From: Euzebya sp051004735 | GTDB lineage: Bacteria; Actinomycetota; Nitriliruptoria; Euzebyales; Euzebyaceae | Assembly (NCBI GenBank): GCA_051004735.1 | Contig: JBPCKA010000080.1 | Location: 66,400-130,399, forward strand | Reading direction: 5' to 3' | DNA: 64,000 nucleotides | In this document: positions 18,085 through 26,738 of the stretch, piece by piece | Layout of the letters: each line of letters starts with the position of its first letter | Numbering within the stretch: position 1 is the stretch's first letter | The notes under the pieces: generated by a model | The model's database searches: none | Seen by the model: the letters and a program-made list of their open reading frames with translations, nothing else | What the model was told of the DNA's origin: nothing | Program-made: the position numbers and the translations under genes

Positions 18085-18438
18085 ATGAATGAGAAATCCC
18101 TGGTGCGCGCCCTGATCCCGTACGTGTTCTGCGTCGACGCCGGAGCAACCGCCGACTGGTGTGTGCATTCCCTCGGGTTCGTCGAACGCGACCGATGGCA
18201 CAACGAGGACGGCATCGTGGCCAACGTCGAGCTCACCGTGGGCGACAACGAGGTGTGGCTAGACGGCCCGGTGCCGGACTGGAATGAGCGCCTTCACGGA
18301 CTGTCGTGTTGGGTCGGTCTGGTCGTAGACGACGTAGATGCCGTCTACGAGCAGCTGCGCGCCCGATTCGATAACGAAGCACACTGCCGCGGCGTTTCGA
18401 CCTTCGTCGCTTCGACGAGAGGCGCCTCGGATTGCTAG
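18085..18438 (+). pseudogene. VOC/glyoxalase-fold gene, truncated at its 3' end
   Basis: The 117-residue product starts as a good VOC (glyoxalase/bleomycin-resistance fold) protein: LIPYVFCVDAGATADWCVHS, LGFVERDRWH, ANVELTVGDNEVWLDGP and WVGLVVDDVDAVYEQLRAR. The family then needs a final strand pair with a DPDGHRWGF-like metal ligand; here unrelated residues (FDNEAHCRGVST...) lead to a stop, and no frame downstream restores the missing part. The break is near 18365. GGAGG at 18074-18078 favours ATG 18085 over 18082. With an AraC regulator next door, this looks like a former regulated pair. Confidence 0.7.
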
Positions 18439-18459
18439 ATCTGCGACAATCTTGACACG

Positions 18460-18837
18460 ATGGATATCGACTCCCGCAGGGACCGACTGATTGAAATGAT
18501 CGACCTGCTCCCAGAAGCCACGAGCGAGGAGCCCGGCGAAGGAATTCAGCACATCGGGTTCTCCGTCCGTAAGAAGCGGTTCGCCTGGTACCTCGACGAC
18601 CACCACGGTGACGGTGTCGTTGCCATGACATGCAAGGCCGCAGCTGGCGTCAACACCGAACTCCCGGCAGCGAATCCCGATCGCTTCTTCAAGCCGAGTT
18701 ACACCGGCTCACGCGGTTGGATCGGCATCCGCTTGGATGTCGAGACCGTCGACTGGGACGAGGTCGGTCGTTTCCTTGAGGACGCGTATCGCCTGACGGC
18801 TCCAAAGAGCCTCGTAGCAATCCTCGACAAGTCCTGA
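18460..18837 (+). CDS. MmcQ/YjbR family protein
   Basis: A 125-residue protein matching the YjbR/MmcQ fold (double-wing DNA-binding-like). Seen: KKRFAWYLDDHHGDG, VAMTCKAAAGVNTEL, DRFFKPSYTGSRGWIGIRLD and the C-terminal WDEVGRFLEDAYRLTAPKSL, all conserved in actinobacterial relatives, and full length. The molecular function of the family is not established. It begins 22 bases after the broken VOC gene, and no ribosome-binding site is evident, so a leaderless or newly joined transcript is possible. It is one of the few intact genes in this decayed stretch. Confidence 0.85.
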   Translation: MDIDSRRDRLIEMIDLLPEATSEEPGEGIQHIGFSVRKKRFAWYLDDHHGDGVVAMTCKAAAGVNTELPAANPDRFFKPSYTGSRGWIGIRLDVETVDWDEVGRFLEDAYRLTAPKSLVAILDKS

Positions 18838-18844
18838 CGCAACG

Positions 18845-18982
18845 GGCAGATCGGACTGGGTGTTCTCCACCATCCAGCCGGTCATGTTCGTCCTGCTGTT
18901 CGGCTACGTCTTCGACGGGGCTTCTGGGGGTCGCTGCCAGTGGAGCATGGGACTGCTGGCCCGCTTCCGACGACTGGAATAG
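18845..18982 (+). pseudogene. Remnant of an ABC-2 exporter permease (DrrB-like)
   Basis: The frame through 18860-18982 reads VFSTIQPVMFVLLFGYVFDGA and then diverges to an unrelated tail ending in TAG. The first segment matches the first membrane helix of DrrB permeases and closely resembles LSPIMFVLLFAYVFGG of the intact permease at 5791. Both the beginning and the remaining five helices of the family are missing. It lies directly before the tail of the TetR gene, consistent with loss of an exporter operon once controlled by that regulator. Confidence 0.65.
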
Positions 18983-19001
18983 CCAGTATCAGCGTGCGGT
19001 T

Positions 19002-19607
19002 TCAGGTACCTGCATCCAGCAGCAGTGCACGCGTGGCACGACACATACCGGCCAGCACCGCGCCGTCGCCATCCTGGCGCAGTGCCGGGTGGTTCAAGCC
19101 CTGGATCAGGACCACCGCAGATACCGCGGTGGCCCGCACGTCGCCGACCTTCAGCAGACCCACCCGACCAGCGCGGTGCAAGAAGGTCGCGAATACCTCC
19201 ACTGCGACCTCGTGGCGTGTCCGGTACACCGCTCGTATCGCTGCAGATGACGTCATCCTGGCCACTGCGGCCGCGATCACCGGCGAGGAGTCCCGATAGC
19301 CTTTCGCCACCTCCACGACCACTCGATCAACGGCGGTGCCAAGTCCCTCATCCATGATCCTGACGGGATCCAACCCTGCTTCGACGGTGGCGATCAGGGC
19401 GTCCAGATGCCGGGCGAACGCGGCGGCCAGGAGGTCGTCCTTATCGGTGAAGTAGCGGTAGAAGGTGCCCGTCGACACATCTGCCTGCCGGGCGACCGCT
19501 CCGGACACCAACTCCCCTCCGTCGCGCAACAACTGCTCGGCGGCGTCCAGCAGGCCGTCACGCGTTCGAACAGCCTTGACTGACAGATCCTTCATTTCAA
19601 TAGACAT
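19002..19607 (-). CDS. TetR family transcriptional regulator
   Basis: A 201-residue protein: an N-terminal helix-turn-helix (LLDAAEQLLRDGG..., VARQADVSTGTFYRYFTDKDDLLAAAF, residues about 18-62) and a helical C-terminal ligand-binding domain. It is divergent from the acyl-CoA carboxylase genes with only 34 bases between start codons, and an inverted repeat covers its own start (19587-19620), so autoregulation and control of the carboxylase pair are likely. An alternative role controlling the lost exporter next door is also possible. Start could be ATG 19607 or the in-frame ATG four codons later. Confidence 0.92.
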   Translation of the reverse strand: MSIEMKDLSVKAVRTRDGLLDAAEQLLRDGGELVSGAVARQADVSTGTFYRYFTDKDDLLAAAFARHLDALIATVEAGLDPVRIMDEGLGTAVDRVVVEVAKGYRDSSPVIAAAVARMTSSAAIRAVYRTRHEVAVEVFATFLHRAGRVGLLKVGDVRATAVSAVVLIQGLNHPALRQDGDGAVLAGMCRATRALLLDAGT

Positions 19608-19620
19608 GTAACTGAAGGAT
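19587..19620. promoter_or_regulatory. Inverted repeat, probable TetR operator
   Basis: ATCCTTCA at 19587-19594 and TGAAGGAT at 19613-19620 are perfect 8-base arms separated by 18 bases. The site spans the TetR start codon and lies 22 bases before the carboxylase start, as expected for an operator that controls both divergent genes. Confidence 0.55.
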
Positions 19621-19641
19621 ACTGCGCTACGCTGTCGGCGT

Positions 19642-21237
19642 ATGGATGTCTTGCCGACTCGCGTGGACCCCGACAGCGCGGCCTACCGCACCAATGCCGA
19701 GGGCATGCACCTGTTGCTTGAGGAGTTGGCTGGCCTCCAGGAGCAGGCCAACCTGGGTGGAGGTGAGAAGTACGTGACGCGCCACCGTGAGCGGGGACGC
19801 CTGCTGCCCCGGGAACGGATCGAGGCGTTGATCGATCCTGACACCGCTCTGTTGGAACTTTCCAGCCTGACCGCCAACGCCACCGAGTACGTCGTGGGTG
19901 GATCGGGCATCTCGGCCATCGGGGTGATCAATGGGGTCGAGTGCGCCATCGCGGCCTCGGATCCGACCGTCAAGGGCGGCTCGATCAACCCCTACGGACT
20001 GAAGAAGTCACTGCGACTGATGGAGATAGCCCGCACCAACCGGCTGCCTCTGGTCAACCTCACCGAATCAGGCGGAGCCGACCTGCCCAAACAGGCCGAG
20101 ATCTTCGTGCCGGGCGGTCAGTCCTTCAAGAACCTGACCCAACTGTCCAAGGCCGGGATCCCCACCATCAGTCTGGTTTTCGGACCCTCGACGGCGGGTG
20201 GAGCCTACGTGCCGGGCATGAGCGACTACTCGGTCATGGTGGCCGGGCAGTCACGTGTCTATCTCGGCGGGCCTCCACTGGTGAAAATGGCCACCGGTGA
20301 GGATGCCGATGAGGAGTCACTGGGCGGCGCAGAGATGCATTCCAGCATCAGCGGTGTCAGTGATTACCTGGCTGCCGACGAGCTGGACGCGATCCGCATC
20401 GGCCGCCAGATCGTCGGACATCTCAACTGGAGGAAACAGGGCCCGCCCCCATCGTTACCTCCCGACCCCCCGGTGCACGACCCCGATGATCTGCTGGGCA
20501 TCGGCTCAATCGACATCAAGGTGCCCTTCGACGTCCGCGAGGTGATCGCCCGCGTGGTCGACGGTTCGCGGTTCGAGGAGTTCAAGACCCGGTATGGCCA
20601 GACGTTGGTGTGCGGCTGGGCCTCCATCCACGGCTATCCGGTCGGGATCCTGGGCAACAACGGAATCCTGTTCAGCCCCGAGTCGCAGAAGGGGTCGCAG
20701 TTCATCCAGCTGTGCAACCAGACCGACACCCCGATCGTGTTTCTGCAGAACATCACCGGGTTCATGGTGGGCACTGCCTACGAGCAGGGTGGGATCATCA
20801 AGGACGGTGCGAAACTGATCAACGCTGTTGCCAATTCCGAGGTGCCCCACCTGACCGTGATGATCGGCGCCTCCTACGGTGCGGGGAACTACGGCATGTG
20901 TGGACGGGCCTACGATCCGCGGTTCCTGTTCACCTGGCCCAACCACCGCATCGCGGTCATGGGCCCGGCCCAGTTGGCCGGCGTGATGCGGATGGTGATG
21001 CGACAACGGATGGAGAAGACGGGACAAGAGATGGATAAGGCGGTGGCCGACCAGATGACTGCGGCGTTCCAGGCCGAGATCGAGAAGCAGTCAACGGCCC
21101 TTTATGCCACCGCCCGACTGTGGGATGACGGGATCATCGACCCACGAGACACCCGCACGGTGCTCGGGATTGCCCTGTCGGCCAGCCACAACGCCCCGGT
21201 CACCGGAACCCGCGGCTACGGCGTCTTCCGTCACTGA
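19642..21237 (+). CDS. Acyl-CoA carboxylase, carboxyltransferase (beta) subunit
   Basis: A 531-residue carboxyltransferase with both crotonase-like halves. Seen: RHRERGRLLPRERIE near the N-terminus, GGSINPYGLKKSLR, the acyl-CoA binding GGADLPKQAEIFVPGG, FGPSTAGGAYVPGMSDY, and in the second half GNNGILFSPESQKGSQFIQL and GASYGAGNYGMCGRAYDPRF. Length and motifs match methylcrotonyl-CoA carboxylase beta subunits (AccD1/MccB type), which act in leucine breakdown; geranyl-CoA or another acyl-CoA cannot be excluded. Its stop overlaps the alpha subunit start by one base (TGATG). A TetR regulator is divergent. Confidence 0.93.
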   Translation: MDVLPTRVDPDSAAYRTNAEGMHLLLEELAGLQEQANLGGGEKYVTRHRERGRLLPRERIEALIDPDTALLELSSLTANATEYVVGGSGISAIGVINGVECAIAASDPTVKGGSINPYGLKKSLRLMEIARTNRLPLVNLTESGGADLPKQAEIFVPGGQSFKNLTQLSKAGIPTISLVFGPSTAGGAYVPGMSDYSVMVAGQSRVYLGGPPLVKMATGEDADEESLGGAEMHSSISGVSDYLAADELDAIRIGRQIVGHLNWRKQGPPPSLPPDPPVHDPDDLLGIGSIDIKVPFDVREVIARVVDGSRFEEFKTRYGQTLVCGWASIHGYPVGILGNNGILFSPESQKGSQFIQLCNQTDTPIVFLQNITGFMVGTAYEQGGIIKDGAKLINAVANSEVPHLTVMIGASYGAGNYGMCGRAYDPRFLFTWPNHRIAVMGPAQLAGVMRMVMRQRMEKTGQEMDKAVADQMTAAFQAEIEKQSTALYATARLWDDGIIDPRDTRTVLGIALSASHNAPVTGTRGYGVFRH

Positions 21238-23270
21238 TGCAGAACCTCGAAGAACCCACCCGCATGATCTCGACCCTGCTGATCGCCAACCGTGGCGAGA
21301 TCGCCTGCCGGATCATCCGCACAGCCCGAGCCATGGGTATCACCACGGTGGCGGTGTACTCCGACCCCGATGCCACCGCGGCTCATGTCCAGGATGCCGA
21401 CATCGCCGTGCCGCTACCGGGGAGCACGGCAGCTGAGACCTATCTGGACAGCGCCGCACTGATCCGGGCGGCGCACACAACCGGCGCCGATGCCATTCAC
21501 CCGGGGTATGGCTTCCTGTCCGAGAACGCCGCATTTGCCCAGGCGGTCATGGACGCGGACCTGACCTGGGTGGGGCCGCCACCGTCGGCCATCACCGCGA
21601 TGGGCGACAAGATCACTGCCAAGGCACTGATGGATCAGGCGGGCGTGCCGGTCCTGCCGTCGGTCACCGACGTCTCCCAGGCCCACGAGATCGGCTTCCC
21701 ACTGATCGTCAAGGCCGCCGCGGGGGGCGGGGGAAAGGGCATGCGGGTCGTGCGAGAGGCGGCGGACCTTGAACAGGCTGTCGCAGCCGCACGACGCGAG
21801 GCAGCCGGTGCGTTCGGCGATGACCGGGTTTTCGTGGAGCGCTTCGTCGAGCGCCCACGCCACATCGAGGTGCAGGTGTTGGCCGATGCCCACGGCAACG
21901 TGGTCCATCTGGGCGAACGCGAATGCTCGCTGCAGCGGCGACACCAGAAGGTGATCGAGGAAGCTCCCTCCGTCGTGGTCGACGACGCGACGCGAGAGCG
22001 TCTGGGGCAGGCGGCGGTCGCGGCTGCCACCTCCATCGGCTATCAGGGCGCGGGCACGGTCGAGTTCGTGGCCACCGTCGGGTCCGACGGCGAACTGTCG
22101 TTCTACTTCCTGGAGGTCAACACCCGTCTGCAGGTCGAGCACCCGGTCACCGAACAGGCCTGGCGGGTGGGCGGGGACCCCGCTCCCCTGGATCTGGTCC
22201 GTTTGCAACTGCTGGTGGCGGAGGGTCAAAGATTGCCCTTCGCACAGGATGATCTGCGCCTGCATGCCTGCTCCGTGGAGGCCCGCCTGTATGCCGAGGA
22301 CCCAGCGCAGGGTTTCCTTCCTGCCACAGGGACGGTGGAGTTGCTGCATCCCGCAGGACTGGCAGGAACCCGCTGGGACAGCGGGGTGCGGACCGGGGAT
22401 GTGGTCAGCCCCTTCTACGATCCGATGCTGGCCAAGGTCGTGGCGACCGCGCCCACCCGGACCGAGGCGATCAGACTCCTGGCCCGGGAACTGCAGCAGA
22501 CCCGCTTGCACGGGTTGGTCACCAATCGAACGGCGCTGGTCGCAATGCTGCGACACCCCGACTTCATCAGCGGACACATCGACACCGGGTTCATCGATCG
22601 AATGACGGCCCAGCAACTCTGCCCGCCGACATCACCGGACGCCACCAGGCTGCATCTCATTGCTGCGGTGTTGATCGGCCTGTCCCGGCGGCGAGAGGTT
22701 GCCAGGGTGCAGACCAGCATCCCACCGGCCTGGCGCAACAACCGCTCTCAACTGCACCAGGCACGATTCATCCGTGGTGAGGACGACATTTCCGTTGGCT
22801 ACGCCCCGACCCGGCGCCCCGAGACGTGGTCCTTCCAGATCGGCGGGGACACCGTGGCGGTGCACGTGCATCACCTGGGACGCGACGTCGTGGATGTGAC
22901 CGTGGAGGGTCGGCGAACCCGGGTTGACGGCGTGGTCGTGGCGCAATCCGGCGCTCAGGTGGTCTGGGCAGTCGATTCGCCACTGGGATCAGATCGACTG
23001 GTCCAGCCTCCCCGCTTCCCGGTCGCCATGACCCAGGAGACCCCCGGCAGTCTGGTCGCCCCCATGCCCGGCACGGTCGTGCAGGTCGTGACCTCAGCCG
23101 GAGCGGTTGTCGCCAAAGGTGACCTGCTGATGCTGATTGAGGCAATGAAAATGGAGCACCGCATCCTGGCACCCAGCCCCGGCACTGTTGCCAAGGTCCG
23201 GGTTGCCACCGGCGATCAGGTCGATGCCGGGACGGTGCTGGCCGTGATCGACCAGGACGACGACCAATGA
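21237..23270 (+). CDS. Acyl-CoA carboxylase, biotin carboxylase/BCCP (alpha) subunit
   Basis: A 677-residue protein joining biotin carboxylase and biotin carrier domains. Seen: LLIANRGEIACRIIRTARAMG at the start of the BC domain, the ATP-grasp loop AAAGGGGKGMRVV, QRRHQKVIEEAPS, EVNTRLQVEHPVTE, and a C-terminal biotinyl site EAMKMEH about 50 residues from the end. The order and length match AccA1/MccA alpha subunits. With the preceding beta subunit it would make a two-subunit biotin enzyme, probably for 3-methylcrotonyl-CoA. ATG 21237 gives a 1-base overlap; ATG 21264 is the alternative and begins right at the conserved domain. Confidence 0.94.
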   Translation: MQNLEEPTRMISTLLIANRGEIACRIIRTARAMGITTVAVYSDPDATAAHVQDADIAVPLPGSTAAETYLDSAALIRAAHTTGADAIHPGYGFLSENAAFAQAVMDADLTWVGPPPSAITAMGDKITAKALMDQAGVPVLPSVTDVSQAHEIGFPLIVKAAAGGGGKGMRVVREAADLEQAVAAARREAAGAFGDDRVFVERFVERPRHIEVQVLADAHGNVVHLGERECSLQRRHQKVIEEAPSVVVDDATRERLGQAAVAAATSIGYQGAGTVEFVATVGSDGELSFYFLEVNTRLQVEHPVTEQAWRVGGDPAPLDLVRLQLLVAEGQRLPFAQDDLRLHACSVEARLYAEDPAQGFLPATGTVELLHPAGLAGTRWDSGVRTGDVVSPFYDPMLAKVVATAPTRTEAIRLLARELQQTRLHGLVTNRTALVAMLRHPDFISGHIDTGFIDRMTAQQLCPPTSPDATRLHLIAAVLIGLSRRREVARVQTSIPPAWRNNRSQLHQARFIRGEDDISVGYAPTRRPETWSFQIGGDTVAVHVHHLGRDVVDVTVEGRRTRVDGVVVAQSGAQVVWAVDSPLGSDRLVQPPRFPVAMTQETPGSLVAPMPGTVVQVVTSAGAVVAKGDLLMLIEAMKMEHRILAPSPGTVAKVRVATGDQVDAGTVLAVIDQDDDQ

Positions 23271-23373
23271 CACCCGTCCGACTTCGCCGTTGAAACCCTC
23301 CAAGGCGCCCTCGGCCGCGCTGAGCCCGACACAAACATCTGGCTTATCGCTGCGGGTCGGATCAGGCAGTCGC

Positions 23374-24273
23374 TCAGGGACGTCCTGCGTGGGGGGAATC
23401 GACCGTGGTGGTCAGCAGCACCGCTTCGGTCGCGGCCGCCCGCTGGTGGGCGTCGAAGTCGGGTGCCGCACAGATCAGCAGGGTCGTCCCGTCGGGCCCA
23501 CCCAACTGGCAGGCGAACGCTCCCAGGCCCTGCGGCATGTCGATCTGTTCCAGGATGCTCCCACCCTCTGCCACCCGCAGCACCCGGCCACCCAATGCGT
23601 CTGCCAGCCAGATGTTGCCATCGGCGTCCAGGGTGCAGCCATCAGGTGCCACCTTCGTCGCCGCCAGCACCTCGTTCAACGATCCCAGTTCGGGGGTGTC
23701 GGCCACCTGCGCCCAGATACGTCTGTCGGTCAGGCTGCCGTCAGGCTGGATGGTGAACGCGGTGAAACGGCAGCCGATGGTCTCGGCCACGATCAGGGTG
23801 CACTCGTCGGGAAGGATCACGCAGCCGTTGGGGAAGTACAGATCTTTGGCGGCGACGCTGACGGTCCCATCAGGATCGACCCGGACAAGGTTGGTCAGAC
23901 GTGGGTCGGCGCCGGCCATCACGTCAAACCCGAAGTTGCCGACGAAGGCACGCCCGTCCACGTCGACGATCATGTCGTTGGCGGGTCCACCACAGTGCTC
24001 GCCGAACTGCGCATGTTCGGTGACAGCCCCCTCCAGGTCTCGACGCAGCAGTTTGTGATCGGTCATCGACACGACCAGCAGTGAGCCGTCGGGCATCCAG
24101 CCCAGTCCTGAGGGCTGCCCCGGAACCTCCATGACGGTCTGCGCCAGACCGTCGGTGGTGATGATCACGACGGTGTGGTCATAGAAGTCCGACACCCACC
24201 AGCCACCGTTGTGCCAGCGTGGCCCCTCGAAGAAATGGCCGCCCTCACGCAGCGTGGACAGTGATCGACTCAT
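23374..24273 (-). CDS. SMP-30/gluconolactonase/LRE-type beta-propeller protein
   Basis: A 299-residue six-bladed propeller. Seen: LREGGHFFEGPRWHNGGWWVSDFY (with the first metal-binding Glu), GGPANDMIVDVDGRAFVGNFGF, FPNGCVILPDECTLIVAET and APDGCTLDADGNIWLADALGG, which carry the Asn and Asp ligands of the family's divalent metal site. By family it is a sugar lactonase or related esterase; the substrate is unknown. It stands convergent to the carboxylase genes and is not obviously part of an operon. Confidence 0.88.
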   Translation of the reverse strand: MSRSLSTLREGGHFFEGPRWHNGGWWVSDFYDHTVVIITTDGLAQTVMEVPGQPSGLGWMPDGSLLVVSMTDHKLLRRDLEGAVTEHAQFGEHCGGPANDMIVDVDGRAFVGNFGFDVMAGADPRLTNLVRVDPDGTVSVAAKDLYFPNGCVILPDECTLIVAETIGCRFTAFTIQPDGSLTDRRIWAQVADTPELGSLNEVLAATKVAPDGCTLDADGNIWLADALGGRVLRVAEGGSILEQIDMPQGLGAFACQLGGPDGTTLLICAAPDFDAHQRAAATEAVLLTTTVDSPHAGRP

Positions 24274-24330
24274 GATGCAATCCTTGACGTCGGCGGGATA
24301 TGCGAATGAACTATGTGGGGCTATCGCAGT

Positions 24331-25485
24331 CTATTCCGGTGTCGACCCCGCCCGAGCGGTCAGCTGCAACAACTGGCGCAGGCTTACGCCGATCACGGCC
24401 CAATCCCACACCTCAACCACGTGCTGGCGTGCAGCCGAACCCATCTGTTTCGTCCGGGCCAGATCGCCCAGCAGGGCCGTCACGGCCTTCAGGATCTCCT
24501 GATCGTCAGTGCCATCCACCACGATGCCGGTCTCCCCGTCGCGAACCGTCTGCGGGGCACCACCTGAATCCCCCACGATCACCGGGACACCGCAGGCCTG
24601 GGCTTCCAGGAACACCAGGCCCAACCCCTCCACGTCCATTCCACCCAGCCTTGTGCGACACGGCATCGCAAACGCATCGCCTGTCCGGTACCACGACGGC
24701 AGGTCGCCCCACGCCACATCGCCGACCAGCCTGACCGCGTCGGCCAGCCCGCAACTGTTGACCTGGTCGGCCAACTCCTGCTGCAGCGGACCGCTACCCA
24801 CGATCACCAACACTGCCCCGGGGATGGCTTCAACGACATGGGGCCACAGGCGGATCAGGGCATCCTGGCCCTTTCGCCGCACCAGACGGCTGACGCACAC
24901 CAGAACCGGGGTGGCCTGCGACAGGCCCAACGCCGCGCGCATGTTCGGACCATCCGGCGTGAACACGGTGGTCTCGACCCCGCCAGGCAGGCGACTCACG
25001 GCCGTGACCCGGTCAAGCACCGGCGCCAGACGTAGGGCGGTGTAGTCGCTGAGCAGGGTCATGCTGGTGCAGCCACGCCCCAGACGCCTGATGCTGCCCG
25101 ACAGGCCGAAACGCACCATGCCGGCCTCGCGCCCGTGGGTGATGCCCAACGTCGGCACCGCCAACCTGGCCGCCAGTTCTGCCAACGGCCAGGCAGACCC
25201 GAACACGACGACCTCAGCGCCGTGGTCGGCCACCGCGCGGCGCACAGTCCGGAGCAGTCCCGGCGTTGGCAGCAGGGGGCGCCTGTGGACCCGGTCCACG
25301 ACATAAGGCAGGACGGCATCGTGGGACTGATCCCCCGCCCACGGCGATGCCAGGACCCGCACGGTAGCCGGCGGCAGTGTCCCCACCAGTTGCGAGACCA
25401 TCTGTTCGATACCACCCGAACGCGGCGGGAAATCGTTGGTGACCCATAGGGTCCGGGGAACCGAGGCGGCTGAGTCAGTGACCAC
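24331..25485 (-). CDS. Family 4 glycosyltransferase, PimB-like mannosyltransferase
   Basis: A 384-residue GT-B enzyme. The N-terminal TLWVTNDFPPRSGGIEQMV is the classic PimB/MgtA opening, and the C-terminal half has VCVSRLVRRKGQD, GSGPLQQEL and the donor-site EGLGLVFLEAQACGVPVI with the EX7E motif. By family it would add mannose from GDP-mannose to a phosphatidylinositol mannoside or related glycolipid at the membrane face. GTG at 25485 has GGAGGA 7 bases upstream and lies 3 bases after the M48 gene stop, so it is co-transcribed with M48 and sepH. Confidence 0.9.
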   Translation of the reverse strand: MVTDSAASVPRTLWVTNDFPPRSGGIEQMVSQLVGTLPPATVRVLASPWAGDQSHDAVLPYVVDRVHRRPLLPTPGLLRTVRRAVADHGAEVVVFGSAWPLAELAARLAVPTLGITHGREAGMVRFGLSGSIRRLGRGCTSMTLLSDYTALRLAPVLDRVTAVSRLPGGVETTVFTPDGPNMRAALGLSQATPVLVCVSRLVRRKGQDALIRLWPHVVEAIPGAVLVIVGSGPLQQELADQVNSCGLADAVRLVGDVAWGDLPSWYRTGDAFAMPCRTRLGGMDVEGLGLVFLEAQACGVPVIVGDSGGAPQTVRDGETGIVVDGTDDQEILKAVTALLGDLARTKQMGSAARQHVVEVWDWAVIGVSLRQLLQLTARAGSTPE

Positions 25486-25488
25486 GGC

Positions 25489-26730
25489 TCATCCTCCCCC
25501 CGTTGCTCGGGCGATGCGGCTGGTCACCGGTGGATGGGAGAAGAACAGGTCGATGATCCAGGCTGGGGGGTCGGGATCGGACAGGTTACGCATGGCCAGA
25601 CCGATCATCATTGCGCGATAGTCCTGTGGCGCGCCGGTCAGTTCCAACGAAGCCGCATCCGCTGCGGACTCCGCTCGTCGCGATGACCATTGCACGATCG
25701 GACCGGTCGCCACCAGCAGCAGCATCACCACCGCGACACCCTTGGCCACGGTCGCTGAGTCCGCAAGGCGACGGTCATCGGCCGACGGCCGCCCGACGAT
25801 CAGGTTGACCGTGGCGGCCAGCAGCACGGCGACGCCCACCAGTTGGACCGCGGTCCGCTCGACGTCATGATGCTGGTCATGCCCCAGCTCGTGCGCGACG
25901 ATCGTCAGGATCTGTGCCTGTGGGGCGTCGCGGATCAGCGTGTCGTACAGCACGATGCGCCGGGTACCCCCGATACCCGAGACGTAGGCGTTTGACGCGG
26001 TGGTTCGCCTGCTGGCATCAGCCACGAGGATCTCGGCGTCGCGGCCGTTGTCGGCGGCATCGACCAGTTCCTGGATGCCTGTTCGTAGCCGGCCCTGAGG
26101 CAGCGGGGTGAAGTCAAACAGCAGCGGTTCGAACACCAGGGGGCTGAGGACGACCAACACGACACCGATCACCCCTGCAATCAGTCCGGCGATCGCCACC
26201 CAGTCCCGGGGCCAACGGTGGCGGATCCACACCGCCGCCGCCACCGCGATCCACACCCCGATCCAGTACGGCACCGTCTGCAGTGCCCAGTCACCCAGCC
26301 AGCCGCCGAAGTCCTGAGTCGACAACCCGTACTGCACCGCGTGATTCCATCCCCAGATCCCCAACGGCAACCGCACCAGGTCAGCGGCGATCCATACACC
26401 CACGCCGACCAGACCGACCTTCAGCGACTGTCGCAGCGGCAAGCTGTGGCCGCTGGCGGTGGCCGCGTCGGCGGGACCGGCGCTGCGGACTGACCGGCGG
26501 CGCAGCCAGACCAGCACCACGATCGCCGTCACGGCCCGCAGGGTCACCGACAGGACGGCGGCCCACCGCAACGGAACCCGGTAGTCCAGGGCCACCGCGA
26601 TGGCACGGCCACCAAGGAAGGTGGACGCGGCAACCGGATCCACATCAGAGGCCAGGGGGCGCGTGAGTTCGGCCCCCACCAGGCCGATCACGCTGAGGCC
26701 CGCCAGACACCACAGAAGCCGTCGGGCCAC
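25489..26730 (-). CDS. M48 family membrane metallopeptidase (Ste24/HtpX-like)
   Basis: A 413-residue membrane protease with several hydrophobic segments. The zinc site is in VAHELGHDQHHD (HEXXH), with a further Glu in the ESAADAASLELTG segment as the third ligand; VSGIGGTRRIVLYDTLI precedes it as in Ste24 homologues. It probably cleaves membrane or prenylated-like peptides. GTG 26730 is preferred: it follows the sepH stop by 8 bases with a GAGGG upstream; the longer frame to 26781 would overlap sepH by 43 bases. Operon order is sepH, M48, GT4. Confidence 0.9.
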   Translation of the reverse strand: MARRLLWCLAGLSVIGLVGAELTRPLASDVDPVAASTFLGGRAIAVALDYRVPLRWAAVLSVTLRAVTAIVVLVWLRRRSVRSAGPADAATASGHSLPLRQSLKVGLVGVGVWIAADLVRLPLGIWGWNHAVQYGLSTQDFGGWLGDWALQTVPYWIGVWIAVAAAVWIRHRWPRDWVAIAGLIAGVIGVVLVVLSPLVFEPLLFDFTPLPQGRLRTGIQELVDAADNGRDAEILVADASRRTTASNAYVSGIGGTRRIVLYDTLIRDAPQAQILTIVAHELGHDQHHDVERTAVQLVGVAVLLAATVNLIVGRPSADDRRLADSATVAKGVAVVMLLLVATGPIVQWSSRRAESAADAASLELTGAPQDYRAMMIGLAMRNLSDPDPPAWIIDLFFSHPPVTSRIARATGGG

Positions 26731-26738
26731 TGCGCCCT

